64,000 bases of DNA from Melioribacter sp. Lineage in GTDB: Bacteria; Bacteroidota; Ignavibacteria; Ignavibacteriales; Melioribacteraceae. Below are positions 28,466-38,478 of the stretch, one piece after another (the first letter of the stretch is position 1; the number at the start of each line of letters is the position of its first letter). The stretch lies in assembly GCA_026417975.1 (NCBI GenBank), contig JAOACD010000003.1, positions 1 to 64,000 on the forward strand, given 5' to 3'. Made by a program: the position numbers and the translations under genes. A model generated the notes under the pieces. The model was not told the origin of the DNA. It saw nothing but the letters and a program-made list of their open reading frames with translations, and did not search any database.

Positions 28466-28816
28466 ATGTCGTATGAATTTTATGACAGAGACTTAAAAGA
28501 AATAACAACGGTAAATTCAGAAAAAGATTTTCAGCAAAAAGTAAATTATGTAGAAGAAAATTTATGGACAAAATTAGAAAAAGTTGGCAATAAAATTCGT
28601 TTTGCTAAGGAAGTAAGAGCTTTGTATCGTTATATGCGAGATAAAAGTATATCATGGTATCGTAAGACGATTGTTGTGGGAGCTTTGATTTACTTTATAG
28701 CACCAATAGATACTATACCTGATTTATCCCCGCTGATTGGTTACCTTGATGATTTAGGAGTAATAGCAGCAGTTATAAAATTCCTTGGGCACGAATTAAT
28801 GCAGTATTATGATTGA
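28466..28816 (+). CDS. DUF1232 (YkvA-family) membrane protein
   Basis: This 116-residue protein has the YkvA-family motif: SWYRKTIVVGALIYFIAPIDTIPDLSPLIGYLDDLGVI, a single hydrophobic hairpin with the conserved P-D-LIP-D pattern. The N-terminal half is charged and helical. The family is widespread and uncharacterised. The ribosome-binding sequence (GGAGAAATAA) lies in the last codons of the S9 peptidase gene, so translation is probably coupled. No further gene follows on this strand for over 7 kb. Confidence 0.85.
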   Translation: MSYEFYDRDLKEITTVNSEKDFQQKVNYVEENLWTKLEKVGNKIRFAKEVRALYRYMRDKSISWYRKTIVVGALIYFIAPIDTIPDLSPLIGYLDDLGVIAAVIKFLGHELMQYYD

Positions 28817-28966
28817 TAATATGAGTTAAAAAATTTTGCTATTATTATTTAGAATCTTTTATGTTAAATGTTTTCTTAAATAAAGGAATTTTATGTTTCA
28901 TTAAGAATAAATGGGTATTTGATTGCTCTATTTTCTAGTGTTTTAGTGAGCAAATTTTTAAGATTA

Positions 28967-29809
28967 TTAGTTTAATTTTTCTTTTATTTGTTTTTCTAAC
29001 AAATCTATTTCTATTATATAATTTTGATAACCTTCGTCATTGCGCCCAGCATCTCTGCATTTATCTATCATTTTTAATGCCTCATTATAATTTTTCTTTT
29101 TAAAATATAATTTTGCTTTTACTAAGTAACATCTAAAATTCTTTGAAATTGTTAATGCTTTATTAATCCATTGAAATGCTTCATCAATAAAAATGCCATT
29201 TTCGGCAGCATAATTTGCGCTTACAACATAAACATGCCAATTATCTTCTTTTGCCTTTCCAATAGCTTCTTTAATTTTTTCATAAACTTGCTTTGCTAAA
29301 TCAATTTTTACATTGAAGGATATTTGCAAATTTTCCCAGTTCATAACAACTTTGCAAGTAGAATCAGTAAATTCTGGAATTGTAAATAATAATCTTTCTG
29401 TAAATGGTCCTTTTTGTGGTTTTACATTAAATCTCAAAATATCTTGCTCGGGGTTATAAATTGTTCCCCAAGTTAATGCTTTGTTAATTATTATAGTCCA
29501 TTCATTTTCGTTTGGAATTGTATATAAGGAATAAATTCCCGCTGGTATTTTATTCCCCTCAATAGTTACATCAGTAGTAAATTGGATTCTTGTAGATTCG
29601 TTAGCCCCAGTTCTCCATACTTTGTTGTAAGGGACTAAACTACCCCAAATATTTCTACCTTTAACACCAGGCCTTGAATATTCTATTGAGATTGTTGTAT
29701 AACCAATTGTTTGAGAAACAGAAGCTTTTGGACTTAATCTTGGGAGCTCAATTTGTGCTAATAAAGATGATTTAATTAAAATTAACGATAATAAAATATA
29801 TTTTTTCAT
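28967..29809 (-). CDS. DUF2911 protein with helical C-terminus, secreted
   Basis: This 280-residue protein has a signal peptide (KKYILLSLILIKSSLLAQ). The DUF2911 domain (about 25-165) has family hallmarks: LSPKASVSQTIGYTTISIEY, SRPGVKGRNIWG, VWRTGANESTRI and IPAGIYSLYTIP. The rest (about 180-280) is helical and TPR-like (NYAAENGIFIDEAFQWINKAL). DUF2911 proteins are common in Bacteroidota and are thought to be periplasmic; no activity is known. The gene stands alone on the minus strand with about 235 nt upstream to the amidohydrolase gene end. Confidence 0.85.
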   Translation of the reverse strand: MKKYILLSLILIKSSLLAQIELPRLSPKASVSQTIGYTTISIEYSRPGVKGRNIWGSLVPYNKVWRTGANESTRIQFTTDVTIEGNKIPAGIYSLYTIPNENEWTIIINKALTWGTIYNPEQDILRFNVKPQKGPFTERLLFTIPEFTDSTCKVVMNWENLQISFNVKIDLAKQVYEKIKEAIGKAKEDNWHVYVVSANYAAENGIFIDEAFQWINKALTISKNFRCYLVKAKLYFKKKNYNEALKMIDKCRDAGRNDEGYQNYIIEIDLLEKQIKEKLN

Positions 29810-30044
29810 GTTTAGTTCCTCCCGTTTTCTTTTACTATTAGAAAAATTAGTAATGTTTTATAATCAGTTTAAGACTTACAAAAAAATTATTTTTTATACT
29901 TCACTTTAGAGCTATTTTACATCAAATATTAGTTTGTATTAATAATTGGACTCATCAGAATTTCTAATTAAGATTTTCTTAGTTAAGAATTTTTGTAATT
30001 ATGAATTTCTAAAAAAATTCTAGTATCCAAAATTTTATGATGAT

Positions 30045-31754
30045 TTAATTTGCAGAGTAAACTACTTTTCCATCAATTATAGTGTATAGAACTTTTGTAG
30101 ATAAAATTTCATCTTCTGGACAATTTAATAAATCGTTAGATAGAACTACGATATCAGCAAGTTTTCCTTTGGTAATAGTTCCTAGATTATCTTCTTGAAA
30201 AGATGCATATGCGCCATTTATGGTATAGGATTTTAGAGCTTCTAATCTTGTCATTTTTTGCTCTGGGAAAAAGTAGTTGCCTTCTAAAGTTTTTCTTGTT
30301 ACAGTAGCATAAAAATTTTTTATTGGACTAATTTCTTCAACAGGAGCATCTGTCCCATTACAAATTATTGTTCCTACATCTAGTAATTTTCTCCAAGCAT
30401 ATGCACCTTCTTTTGCTCTAATATCACCTAATCTTTCAATAACAAAAGAAGCATCAGATGTGCAATGAATTCCTTGCATTGAAGCAATTATTCCTAATTG
30501 AGCAAATCTTTTTATATCTGATTCATTAAGATGTTGTGCATGTTCAATTCGCCAGCGCAAATTTTTTTTATCTGGATATTTTTTAAAAATCTTTTCATAA
30601 AGATTTAATACTTCGTGATTTGCTCTATCTCCTATTGCATGTATAGAAACCTGAAAATTATTGTTGATAGCTAAATCACAAATTTCTTCTAAGTCTCTTA
30701 AAGGTGTTACATTTGAACCGTAATGGTTAGGTAAATCGTTGTAAGGTTCGTGTAACCAAGCGCCTCTTGAACCAAGCGCCCCATCGATGTATAATTTTAT
30801 AGCACGAATATTAAGAAATCTATTAGTAGTAAGTTTATAATTTTTTAATTTTTCTTTCAGGATTTCTATTTTATCATTTATCATTACATAGAGTCGAATT
30901 CCCAGCTTTTCGGAATCAGCAAGCTGGTTTAATATATCGACTATTTCAAATGGTTCCCCCGCATCATGAAAAGATGTTATTCCGTTTTTAATACATTCAT
31001 TTATTGCAAGCTGTATTTTTTTTACATAATCATTTTTAATTTCTTCTTTAGTTCTTTTTCTCAAATAATCTTCCCAATATTTAATGATTAAATTCATTGC
31101 GTTTTCTTCGAATATTCCAATTGGATTTCCATTATTATCTCGAAGTATGGTTCCACCTTTAGGATCTGTTGTTTGTTTATTGATATTTGCAATTTCCATC
31201 GCTTTAGCATTTGCAAAGATGGCATGTCCACTAGCATGATACAATAGAACTGGATTTTCAGAAGTAACTCTACTTAATTCGTTGTGAATAGGATACCCAT
31301 TTATGTTTGGTTTAGGTTTAGAATTAAATTTTTCTTGATGCCATCCACTACCAATAATCCATTCACCTGGTTTATAATATTTTGTTGCATTAGAAATGAT
31401 TTTTATTACCTCTTCCCAACTTTTAACATTTCTCAAATTGATGAATACTAAAGACTCACCCAGCCCAATCAAATGAGCATGACTATCAATAAATCCTGGC
31501 ATTACAAATTTTCCATTTAGGTCAATTACTTGTGTTGAATTATTAATTAATTTTTTTGCTTCTTCATTTCTCCCCACATAAAATATTTTATTTTTTTTTA
31601 TTGCAATTGCTTCTGCATACATATTTGAGATGTCCATTGTAATAACATTTCCATTCAATAATACTAAATCTGCTTGCTCTTGCATATTCTGTCCTTTACA
31701 GATTGTTGAAAGGAAAAAAATAATTAAGCAATTGATAATATTTTTCCCTTTCAT
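30045..31754 (-). CDS. Amidohydrolase family protein (YtcJ-like), exported
   Basis: The protein belongs to the amidohydrolase-3/YtcJ group: VMPGFIDSHAHLIGLGESL with the metal-binding HxH, SGWHQEKF, AIKLYIDGALGSRGAWL, HAIGDRANHEVL, RIEHAQHL and NGTDAPVEEISP. The C-terminus has GTITKGKLADIVVLSNDLL. Such enzymes hydrolyse amides or formyl groups; the substrate is unknown. The frame extends to an ATG at 31793, but starting at the ATG at 31754 gives a proper signal peptide (KGKNIINCLIIFFLSTICKGQ), so that start (569 residues) is preferred. Its position between DUF2911 and EamA genes gives no further hint. Confidence 0.85.
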   Translation of the reverse strand: MKGKNIINCLIIFFLSTICKGQNMQEQADLVLLNGNVITMDISNMYAEAIAIKKNKIFYVGRNEEAKKLINNSTQVIDLNGKFVMPGFIDSHAHLIGLGESLVFINLRNVKSWEEVIKIISNATKYYKPGEWIIGSGWHQEKFNSKPKPNINGYPIHNELSRVTSENPVLLYHASGHAIFANAKAMEIANINKQTTDPKGGTILRDNNGNPIGIFEENAMNLIIKYWEDYLRKRTKEEIKNDYVKKIQLAINECIKNGITSFHDAGEPFEIVDILNQLADSEKLGIRLYVMINDKIEILKEKLKNYKLTTNRFLNIRAIKLYIDGALGSRGAWLHEPYNDLPNHYGSNVTPLRDLEEICDLAINNNFQVSIHAIGDRANHEVLNLYEKIFKKYPDKKNLRWRIEHAQHLNESDIKRFAQLGIIASMQGIHCTSDASFVIERLGDIRAKEGAYAWRKLLDVGTIICNGTDAPVEEISPIKNFYATVTRKTLEGNYFFPEQKMTRLEALKSYTINGAYASFQEDNLGTITKGKLADIVVLSNDLLNCPEDEILSTKVLYTIIDGKVVYSAN

Positions 31755-32002
31755 TTTTATTGATTTTGGTAATTTAGTTTTGAAAAAGAGCATTTTTAGA
31801 TTTTATGTTAAAGGTGAACATTTACCTGAAACCTCGCAATATGAACAATAAAAAATTTTATGGTTGTGATTATATGTTAAATTTCCTTTTTTTAAAGAAC
31901 AAGCTTGTAGTAAAAGCAAGAAAGAACATTTATCTAAAATTCCTTTTGGCTAATTTTTGATTAATAATATTAACTTAATTTTTATTTAATTTCTTAATAA
32001 AA

Positions 32003-32881
32003 TTATTTTCTATTAACAATTATTACACCTATGACAATAACTATTCCACCAAGCATTGTAAAGAAGGTAATTTCTTCTTTAAGGAAAATAAAGGCGGCAA
32101 AAACTGTTACAAATGGTTCTATATAAAGGAAAGCACCTACTTTTGAGGAATGCATTTTACTCATAGCATCTGCCCATAAAACGTATGCAATACCTGAACA
32201 AAAAAATCCTAAAAAGATTAATGCTAACCAGTCAAAAATGTTAATTTGTAACAAGTCATTGATATTTTCAGGATTAATTGTAAATGGAAAAAGTATAATT
32301 GACATCATTAAAAACAAATAAAAAATTGTCATTAAAGGTGGATAGTGAATAGAGATTTTTTTGTTTACTAAGGAATAAACACTCCATGTGAAGGCACTTG
32401 CTAGAATTAGGAAGTCTCCTTTGTGGGAAATAAAATTAATTGATGTAATATTTCCTTTGCTTATAAGAAGTAGTAATCCTAAAAATGCAATTATAATACC
32501 AGATAGTTGAAAATAATTCACTTTTTCTTTAAAAAAAATAGAGCCTAAAATTGTCATGAAAATAGGTGTAATGCCAATTATCCAACCGGTGTTTGCAGCA
32601 GAAGTATACTTCAAGCCTGTAAGTTGAATCCATAAATGTATTGTTGCGATTATTGCTAATATTAAAATATATGTATGGTCTTTAATATTAATTGAAAAAC
32701 TTCTCTTTTGTTTTAATGCAACTGTACCTAGAAGAAGAACTGCAAGAATTTGTCTTATAAGGATTATTAATAAAGGATCTAAAGTTTTAAGTAGAAATTT
32801 TGTTGCGATAAAAGAATTACCCCATATTATTACAGAAGTTAAAGGTTTCCAAGATTGTGAAAGTAGCTTGTTATGACTCAT
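32003..32881 (-). CDS. EamA/DMT superfamily transporter
   Basis: This 292-residue hydrophobic protein has about ten transmembrane helices in two EamA repeats. The first has WGNSFIATKFLLKTLDPLLIILIRQI; the second has ASAFTWSVYSLVNKK and ends FLKEEITFFTMLGGIVIVIGVIIV. It most likely exports a small metabolite, but the substrate is unknown. It is followed on the same strand by truA after 59 nt in the order of the chromosome (truA lies downstream in transcription), so the two may be co-transcribed. Confidence 0.85.
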   Translation of the reverse strand: MSHNKLLSQSWKPLTSVIIWGNSFIATKFLLKTLDPLLIILIRQILAVLLLGTVALKQKRSFSINIKDHTYILILAIIATIHLWIQLTGLKYTSAANTGWIIGITPIFMTILGSIFFKEKVNYFQLSGIIIAFLGLLLLISKGNITSINFISHKGDFLILASAFTWSVYSLVNKKISIHYPPLMTIFYLFLMMSIILFPFTINPENINDLLQINIFDWLALIFLGFFCSGIAYVLWADAMSKMHSSKVGAFLYIEPFVTVFAAFIFLKEEITFFTMLGGIVIVIGVIIVNRK

Positions 32882-32940
32882 AAAATAGCTTTTGTATAAA
32901 AAACTATAAAAAAATTTTTAATTAAGTTCGAAAATTAAAG

Positions 32941-33717
32941 TTAAATTTTTATAAGGGGTACTAAATTCTCATCGATTTTGTCGTTTTCATATAATACTTT
33001 TTCAAGAAATAAACCAGAAGGAGGAGCAGTATACTTTGCCGGTTCCTTTGACTCATTTTCTAAAAAATATTTCAAATCATTTTCGTTTAACTTTCCACGC
33101 CCAATTTCTACCAACACCCCCACCATTCTTCTTACTTGCTTCCACAAAAAATGTGAGCCTACAATTCTTATTAATATCATATTTTCGATTTCTTTCATCT
33201 GGATAGATTCTATCATAACCTTAGTAGATTTTTCCTGATTGTCTTTTTCTGCAAAGGATTTAAAATCATGCATTCCAATAAAGAGTTTTGAAGCATTTTT
33301 CATTTTTTTAAAATCAAGATTATCTTTAATCCACCAAACAAAGGATTTTCCAAATGCAGTTCGTCGTTTTGAAATTTGATAGATATAACTTCTTGCTTTT
33401 GCTTTGTATCTTGCATGGAAAGATGTATCTGTTTTTATAACTTCTAAAATATTAATGTCAGAAGGAAGTTCATCGTTGAATTTAATTTTAATTATTTCAG
33501 GAGTTAATGTAGTTTTAACATCTAAATGTGCTACTTGACATAACGCATGTACTCCTGCATCAGTTCTACTAGAACCCTGGATATCAAATTTTTCATTACT
33601 AAAAATTTTTTCTGCTGCTTCGAATAATTTCCCTTGAATAGTATTGGCGTTTTTTTGTATTTGCCAACCACTATAACGAGTGCCTTCGTATTCAATGAAA
33701 AGCTTAAATCTGGCCAT
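32941..33717 (-). CDS. truA: tRNA pseudouridine(38-40) synthase
   Basis: This 258-residue enzyme makes pseudouridine at positions 38-40 of the tRNA anticodon arm. The catalytic aspartate is D53 in GSSRTDAGVHA. Other TruA hallmarks are YEGTRYSGWQIQ near the start, SFHARYKAKARSYIYQI, HDFKSFA and SHFLWKQVRRMVGVLVEIG. Length is normal. It is one of two pseudouridine synthases in the window; the other is the RluA-type enzyme at 14113. The P5C dehydrogenase gene lies upstream on the same strand with a 117-nt gap. Confidence 0.95.
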   Translation of the reverse strand: MARFKLFIEYEGTRYSGWQIQKNANTIQGKLFEAAEKIFSNEKFDIQGSSRTDAGVHALCQVAHLDVKTTLTPEIIKIKFNDELPSDINILEVIKTDTSFHARYKAKARSYIYQISKRRTAFGKSFVWWIKDNLDFKKMKNASKLFIGMHDFKSFAEKDNQEKSTKVMIESIQMKEIENMILIRIVGSHFLWKQVRRMVGVLVEIGRGKLNENDLKYFLENESKEPAKYTAPPSGLFLEKVLYENDKIDENLVPLIKI

Positions 33718-33834
33718 TATTAATGAAAATACAATTGAGATTGTTTAAAAAGGTAATAAAAAGTATTTCTAATGCTTTATAAAGAGTCTAATCTTTTCAA
33801 CCTTTTAATGAAATTTATAGCTATTAAATTAAGT

Positions 33835-35472
33835 CTAATTTTCGAGCATAAATGGATAACGATAATCTTTCGGTGGAACAAAGTTTTCTTTTATAGTTCT
33901 TGCAGAGACCCATCTTAAAAGGTTAAGATAACTTCCTGCCTTATCATTAGTTCCACTTGCTCTAGCTCCTCCAAAAGGTTGTTGTCCTACAACAGCTCCT
34001 GTAGGTTTATCATTTATATAAAAATTTCCTGCAGAATGAGTAAGGATTTTGTCTGCTATTTCAATAGCTTTTCTGTCTTGTGCAAATATCGAGCCTGTTA
34101 ATGCATAAGGAGATGTTTCATCACACAAATGCAATGTTTCTTCGTATTTATTATCATCATAGACAAAAATAGTTAAAACAGGACCAAAGATTTCTTCTTC
34201 CATAGTTTTGAATTTTGGGTTTGAAGTTATGATAACTGTTGGTTCAATGAAATAGCCTATAGAATCGTCGTAGTTTCCACCATAAATTATTTCTGCTTCA
34301 TTTGAGTTTTTTGCATATTCAATATAAGTACTTATTGATGTAAAAGCGTTTTTGTCTATTACAGCATTCATAAAGTTTGTAAAATCAAGAACATCACCCA
34401 TTTTAATAGTTTTTAATTCATCAATTAGATAATCTTTCAGTTTGCTCCAAATAGATTTTGGTATGTAAGCACGAGATGCAGCAGAACATTTTTGTCCTTG
34501 ATATTCAAAAGCTCCACGAATTAAAGCTACCCCTAGTGCTTCAATATCTGCACTTGGATGGGCAAAAACGAAATCTTTTCCTCCTGTTTCTCCTACAAGT
34601 CTTGGATATGATTTATACTTTGATAAATTATTAGCCACGGTTCTCCACATTGCTTGAAAGGTAGGAGTACTTCCAGTAAAATGAATTCCTCCAAAATATT
34701 CTGAATTCATTACAATACTTCCAATTTTTCCACCTGGACCAGGAATGAAGTTTATGACACCTTCTGGTAATCCTGCTGCTTCAAGTAATTTGATTACCCA
34801 ATATGCTGAATAAACAGCAGATGAGGCGGGTTTTAGTAAGGCAACATTTCCCATTATTGCAGGAGATGTTGGGAGATTTCCACATATTGAAGTGAAATTA
34901 AAAGGAGCCACTGCAAAAATAAAACCTTCTAATGGTCTATATTCCATTCTGTTCCAAGTTCCAATAGGAGAGTGTAGTGGTTGTTCTTCATAAATTTTCA
35001 TAGCATAATAAGCATTGAACCTGAAGAAATCTGCTAATTCTGCTGCAGAATCTATTTCAGCTTGAAAAACATTTTTGCTTTGTCCAAGCATAGTTGCTGC
35101 ATTTAAAATGTATCGCCATTCAGTCAAGCTAATTAAATCTGCGGCTTTTAGAAAAACAGAAATTCTCTCATGCCACTCCATCCTTGACCAAATTTTATAT
35201 GCTTCCATTGCAGACTCAATTGCCATCTCTATTTCTTTTTCTCCTGCTTTATGATAGTAAGCAAGGGTAGTTTTATGATTGTGTGGGCAGATACATTTAT
35301 CCATGTCTCCGGTTTTAATTTCTTTTCCATTAATAATTAATGGAATTTCAATTGTATTTTGAACCATTGCATTGAGCTTACTTTTCAATGCTGTTCGCTC
35401 GGTTGTCCCCGGGGCGTAACTTTTTACTGGTTCATTTAATGGAAGGGGTAAATTAAATTTTGCATTTGCCAT
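33835..35472 (-). CDS. pruA: L-glutamate gamma-semialdehyde (1-pyrroline-5-carboxylate) dehydrogenase
   Basis: This 545-residue aldehyde dehydrogenase is of the stand-alone P5C dehydrogenase type (usual length about 540). It has EYRPLEGFIFAVAPFNFTSICGNL, the catalytic Glu in LVGETGGKDFVFAH, the catalytic Cys in YQGQKCSAASRAY, and the C-terminal PFGGARASGTNDKAG. It oxidises glutamate semialdehyde to glutamate with NAD+ as the second step of proline catabolism. No proline dehydrogenase gene lies in this window. The gene is followed by truA and preceded by a long AT-rich leader up to the tRNA terminator. Confidence 0.92.
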   Translation of the reverse strand: MANAKFNLPLPLNEPVKSYAPGTTERTALKSKLNAMVQNTIEIPLIINGKEIKTGDMDKCICPHNHKTTLAYYHKAGEKEIEMAIESAMEAYKIWSRMEWHERISVFLKAADLISLTEWRYILNAATMLGQSKNVFQAEIDSAAELADFFRFNAYYAMKIYEEQPLHSPIGTWNRMEYRPLEGFIFAVAPFNFTSICGNLPTSPAIMGNVALLKPASSAVYSAYWVIKLLEAAGLPEGVINFIPGPGGKIGSIVMNSEYFGGIHFTGSTPTFQAMWRTVANNLSKYKSYPRLVGETGGKDFVFAHPSADIEALGVALIRGAFEYQGQKCSAASRAYIPKSIWSKLKDYLIDELKTIKMGDVLDFTNFMNAVIDKNAFTSISTYIEYAKNSNEAEIIYGGNYDDSIGYFIEPTVIITSNPKFKTMEEEIFGPVLTIFVYDDNKYEETLHLCDETSPYALTGSIFAQDRKAIEIADKILTHSAGNFYINDKPTGAVVGQQPFGGARASGTNDKAGSYLNLLRWVSARTIKENFVPPKDYRYPFMLEN

Positions 35473-35700
35473 GATTTTAGCCTTTTTTATGAATATATTT
35501 TTCTTTTCTTCAAAATTATGAAAATTATTATACCTTTGGCTACTCTTATTGTTTTTTACTTACTTATTTTTTCAAATCTTGTTATTTATATGACAATAAC
35601 GAAGTTAATTTTTTTGAATAAAGAAATGATGTTTTTCTTCCAAATTTAAGTGCTTTTATGACTAATTAGTTTATAAATAAAATCTAATTTGATATAAATG

Positions 35701-35740
35701 AAAAAAGCCTTGTAAGTAATGTAACTTACAAGGCTTTTTT
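35701..35740 (-). terminator. Strong hairpin terminator after tRNA-Lys (works on either strand)
   Basis: Perfect 17-bp arms (35701-35717 and 35724-35740) share the core AAGCCTTGTAAGT/ACTTACAAGGCTT and a 6-nt loop. The stem has an A-run on one side and a T-run on the other, so it can terminate in both directions. It directly abuts the 3' end of the minus-strand tRNA gene. Confidence 0.9.
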
Positions 35741-35741
35741 G

Positions 35742-35813
35742 TGAGCGCGGGTGGGCTCGAACCACCGACCCTTTGCTTAAAAGGCAAATGCTCTACCCCT
35801 GAGCTACGCGCCC
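35742..35813 (-). tRNA. tRNA-Lys (anticodon UUU)
   Basis: The minus strand reads as a complete tRNA cloverleaf. The acceptor arm pairs GGGCGCG with CGCGCTC (one G-U pair), and the D arm contains AGCTCAGGGGTAGAGC. The anticodon stem pairs TTTGC with GCAAA around the loop CTTTTAA, giving anticodon TTT (UUU, lysine). The T arm has GGTTCGAACC. The discriminator is A; CCA is not encoded. A strong terminator follows immediately. No other tRNA was found in the window. Confidence 0.95.
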
Positions 35814-36029
35814 ATTTTATTTTTCAATTTTTTAAGAACTAAAGATATTACTAATATTCTGTTTTTTGAGATTCAAATATAATTTGAATTGAATAATTTT
35901 CCAAACGTATACTTACTTTTATCTTTGATATAAATTCTTTAAAAATCTGAAATAATAAGAAACATATATCTCAACGAATTTATCCACATTTTTTTTTATA
36001 TTGTTTGATAATAATTGTAATAAATTTCT

Positions 36030-37370
36030 ATGAAGGATTACAGAATTCTTATTGCAGACGATGATGAAACTTTATGTTATCTTTTAAAAGAAGAACTTGT
36101 AAACGAGGGCTACTACGTTGATGTTGTTTATGATGGCAAAGATGCTATAGAGAGCTTTAAGAAAAAGCCATATGATGTTTTGCTCCTTGATTTAGAAATG
36201 AAAGAAGTGCATGGAGAAAAAGTATTATCCTATGTTAAGGAGAATTATCCCTCGACACAAATTATTGTGTTAACTGCAAAATCGGATATAAGAACAGCAA
36301 TAGATTGCATAAAGCAAGGAGCATATGATTTTATAACTAAACCTTATGAATTTGGACAGCTTTGTGTTACTATTGAAAGAGCTATTGAACATAAAAATCT
36401 TATTCTTCGTAATAAAATTCTTTCTTCCAAATTTGAAGCAGATAGAAGAAATATTATAGGAGAAAGTGAAAGTATTAAGAATGTAATCCGACTTGCTGAA
36501 AAAGCAGCAAAGTCAGATTCAAATATTTTGCTTGAAGGTGAAACAGGCACAGGAAAAGAACTTTTTGCAGAATTTATACATAAGAATTCTTCAAGAGCAG
36601 ACAAACCTTTTGTAGCAATTAATTGTGCTTCTTTACCAGATCAATTGATAGAAAGTGAACTTTTTGGATATGAAAAGGGAGCATTTACAGATGCTAAGAC
36701 ATCAAAACAAGGATTAGTAGAAATTGCAAATGGTGGAACGCTCTTTCTTGATGAAATAGGAGAATTAAGTTTAACATTGCAACCTAAATTGCTTCGTTTC
36801 CTTGAAAACGGTGAGTTTAGAAGGGTAGGTGGGGTACACACATTGACTTCATCAGTAAGAGTAATTGGTGCTACAAATAAGAATTTAATGGAAGAAGCAG
36901 AGAAAAAAAATTTTAGAAGAGATTTATTATTCAGACTTAATGTAATAACACTAACTATTCCACCACTTCGAGAAAGACAAAATGATGTTTTACTTTTAGC
37001 TGAGTATTTTTTACAAAAAAAATCACCAATAAGAAATACAAAGAAATTATCAGAAGAAGCCAAAAAAGAACTTTTAAGATACAACTTCCCAGGAAATGTT
37101 AGAGAACTCGAACATATGATTGAAAGAGCAATTATTTTTTCTGAAGGGGATACTATTTATCCTAAGGATTTGAATATCCCAAAAGAAGATTTTGGTTTTA
37201 CTGACTATGTTAGAGATGATGGCACTATAATGACATTAGAAGAAGTAGAAAAAATTCATATCAAAAAAGCTCTCGATGCGTTTAATTGGAACCGAGAAAA
37301 TACGGCACGTGCACTAGGAATAAGTCAAAAAACACTATACTCAAAAATTATTAAGTATAAACTAAAATGA
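36030..37370 (+). CDS. NtrC-family sigma-54 response regulator
   Basis: This 446-residue protein has three domains. The receiver (1-120) has D10-D12, phospho-acceptor D54 in LLLDLEM, and TAKSD and KP motifs. The AAA+ domain (about 140-370) has Walker A GETGTGKE (170-177), the sigma-54 contact loop reading GAFTDA (217-222, the usual GAFTGA with Gly to Asp at the fifth position), Walker B LFLDEIGE, and RRDLLFRLNV. The C-terminal Fis-type helix-turn-helix ends ENTARALGISQKTLYSKIIKYKLK. It would activate sigma-54 promoters when phosphorylated. The histidine kinase gene starts 1 nt after the stop, so the two are clearly partners. A single DnaA-box-like TTATCCACA lies about 40 nt upstream of the start. 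Confidence 0.93.
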   Translation: MKDYRILIADDDETLCYLLKEELVNEGYYVDVVYDGKDAIESFKKKPYDVLLLDLEMKEVHGEKVLSYVKENYPSTQIIVLTAKSDIRTAIDCIKQGAYDFITKPYEFGQLCVTIERAIEHKNLILRNKILSSKFEADRRNIIGESESIKNVIRLAEKAAKSDSNILLEGETGTGKELFAEFIHKNSSRADKPFVAINCASLPDQLIESELFGYEKGAFTDAKTSKQGLVEIANGGTLFLDEIGELSLTLQPKLLRFLENGEFRRVGGVHTLTSSVRVIGATNKNLMEEAEKKNFRRDLLFRLNVITLTIPPLRERQNDVLLLAEYFLQKKSPIRNTKKLSEEAKKELLRYNFPGNVRELEHMIERAIIFSEGDTIYPKDLNIPKEDFGFTDYVRDDGTIMTLEEVEKIHIKKALDAFNWNRENTARALGISQKTLYSKIIKYKLK

Positions 37371-37371
37371 T

Positions 37372-38451
37372 ATGTTAAACAGTGATAAAAACCAACCACT
37401 AAGCCACCTTTTTCATGATTTAAACAATATTTTCACCAGAATCTTAAATGCTGTAGAGCTCCTAAAAAAGAAAGTTATTAATTACGAAGAGGTTAACCCT
37501 ATTATAAATAGCATTGAGAATGGAACCTATTTGGCTTCTGAGATTATTGAAGAGCTGATTGCTGAATCAATTAATAAATTACCAAAGAAGAAAAGAATAA
37601 ATTTGAATACATTAATAAACGATTTGGTCAATACATTAAATATTCAGGTTAAAGACAAAATAAATTTCGAGTTAAACCTCGAACCAAATCTTTATCTTGT
37701 TGAAGGAAAATATTCTGACTTTTACAGAGTTATGCTGAATCTTATTGTGAATTCCACGGAAGCAATTAAAGAAAAAGGAAACATTACAATAACAACTTCT
37801 AATATTGACTCTAAAAGTGATAATGAGTTAAAACTTTTCGAAAATCAATCTTATGTTCAAATAAAAATTTCAGATACAGGAATTGGTATAGACTCGTCTA
37901 TCCTTCCGTATATTTTTGATGAAAATTTTACAACAAAAAATAATATTAAAAATAGAGGTATTGGTTTATCAATAGTTAACAAAATAATAAATAGTTATAA
38001 TGGAATAATCAAAGTTAAAAGCGATGCTGGTAAAGGAACTGAGTTTACAATTCTAATTCCTTCAATAGAAACTAAAAAAAATAAAAGTTACTTTACTAAG
38101 AAAACAATTTTAGTAGCTGAAGATGAGAGTATTCTTAGAGAGTTGCTATCTGAGCTTTTGGAATCCTATGGGTTTAATGTAATCTCTGCAGTCAATGGAA
38201 ACGAAGTATTAGAAAAAATGAGTTTTGAACCAGATTTGTTAATTATAGATCAAAAAATGCCGGATATGGATGGTATTTCATGTATACTAAAAGTAAGGCA
38301 GAGCAATAAAACTTTACCAATTATTTTAGCAACTGGCACTTATAATCAGTTGTTAGATAACGAAGAGTTTAGGTATTTAGTAACAAAAGTAATCAATAAA
38401 CCTTATAATTTTGAAGAAATACTATCGATTATCCGAGAAATTTTAAGTTAA
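37372..38451 (+). CDS. Cytoplasmic hybrid histidine kinase-receiver protein without a sensor domain
   Basis: This 359-residue protein begins directly with a dimerisation region whose H-box reads FHDLNNIFTRIL (H15). It is followed by an HATPase domain: N-box NLIVNSTEAI, G1 DTGIGID, F-box FDENFTT and G2 GIGLSIV. A C-terminal receiver (about 243-359) has EDE and phospho-acceptor Asp in LLIIDQKMP. There is no transmembrane segment, PAS or GAF domain, so signal input must come from a partner protein. It starts 1 nt after the NtrC-type regulator gene, and together they form a two-component system. The methyltransferase-like gene follows after 27 nt. Confidence 0.9.
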   Translation: MLNSDKNQPLSHLFHDLNNIFTRILNAVELLKKKVINYEEVNPIINSIENGTYLASEIIEELIAESINKLPKKKRINLNTLINDLVNTLNIQVKDKINFELNLEPNLYLVEGKYSDFYRVMLNLIVNSTEAIKEKGNITITTSNIDSKSDNELKLFENQSYVQIKISDTGIGIDSSILPYIFDENFTTKNNIKNRGIGLSIVNKIINSYNGIIKVKSDAGKGTEFTILIPSIETKKNKSYFTKKTILVAEDESILRELLSELLESYGFNVISAVNGNEVLEKMSFEPDLLIIDQKMPDMDGISCILKVRQSNKTLPIILATGTYNQLLDNEEFRYLVTKVINKPYNFEEILSIIREILS

Positions 38452-38478
38452 TCTCTTCATAATAATGAATAAATAAAA

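Noticed and set aside
35980-35988. Perfect DnaA-box sequence TTATCCACA upstream of the NtrC-type regulator
   Set aside because: Only a single copy, with no cluster, no AT-rich unwinding array distinct from the background and no dnaA gene, so no replication origin is claimed.
36641-37084. 147-codon frame opposite the NtrC-type regulator
   Set aside because: It lies wholly antisense to a conserved AAA+ domain and has the low-complexity Ser/Phe-rich composition of a shadow frame.
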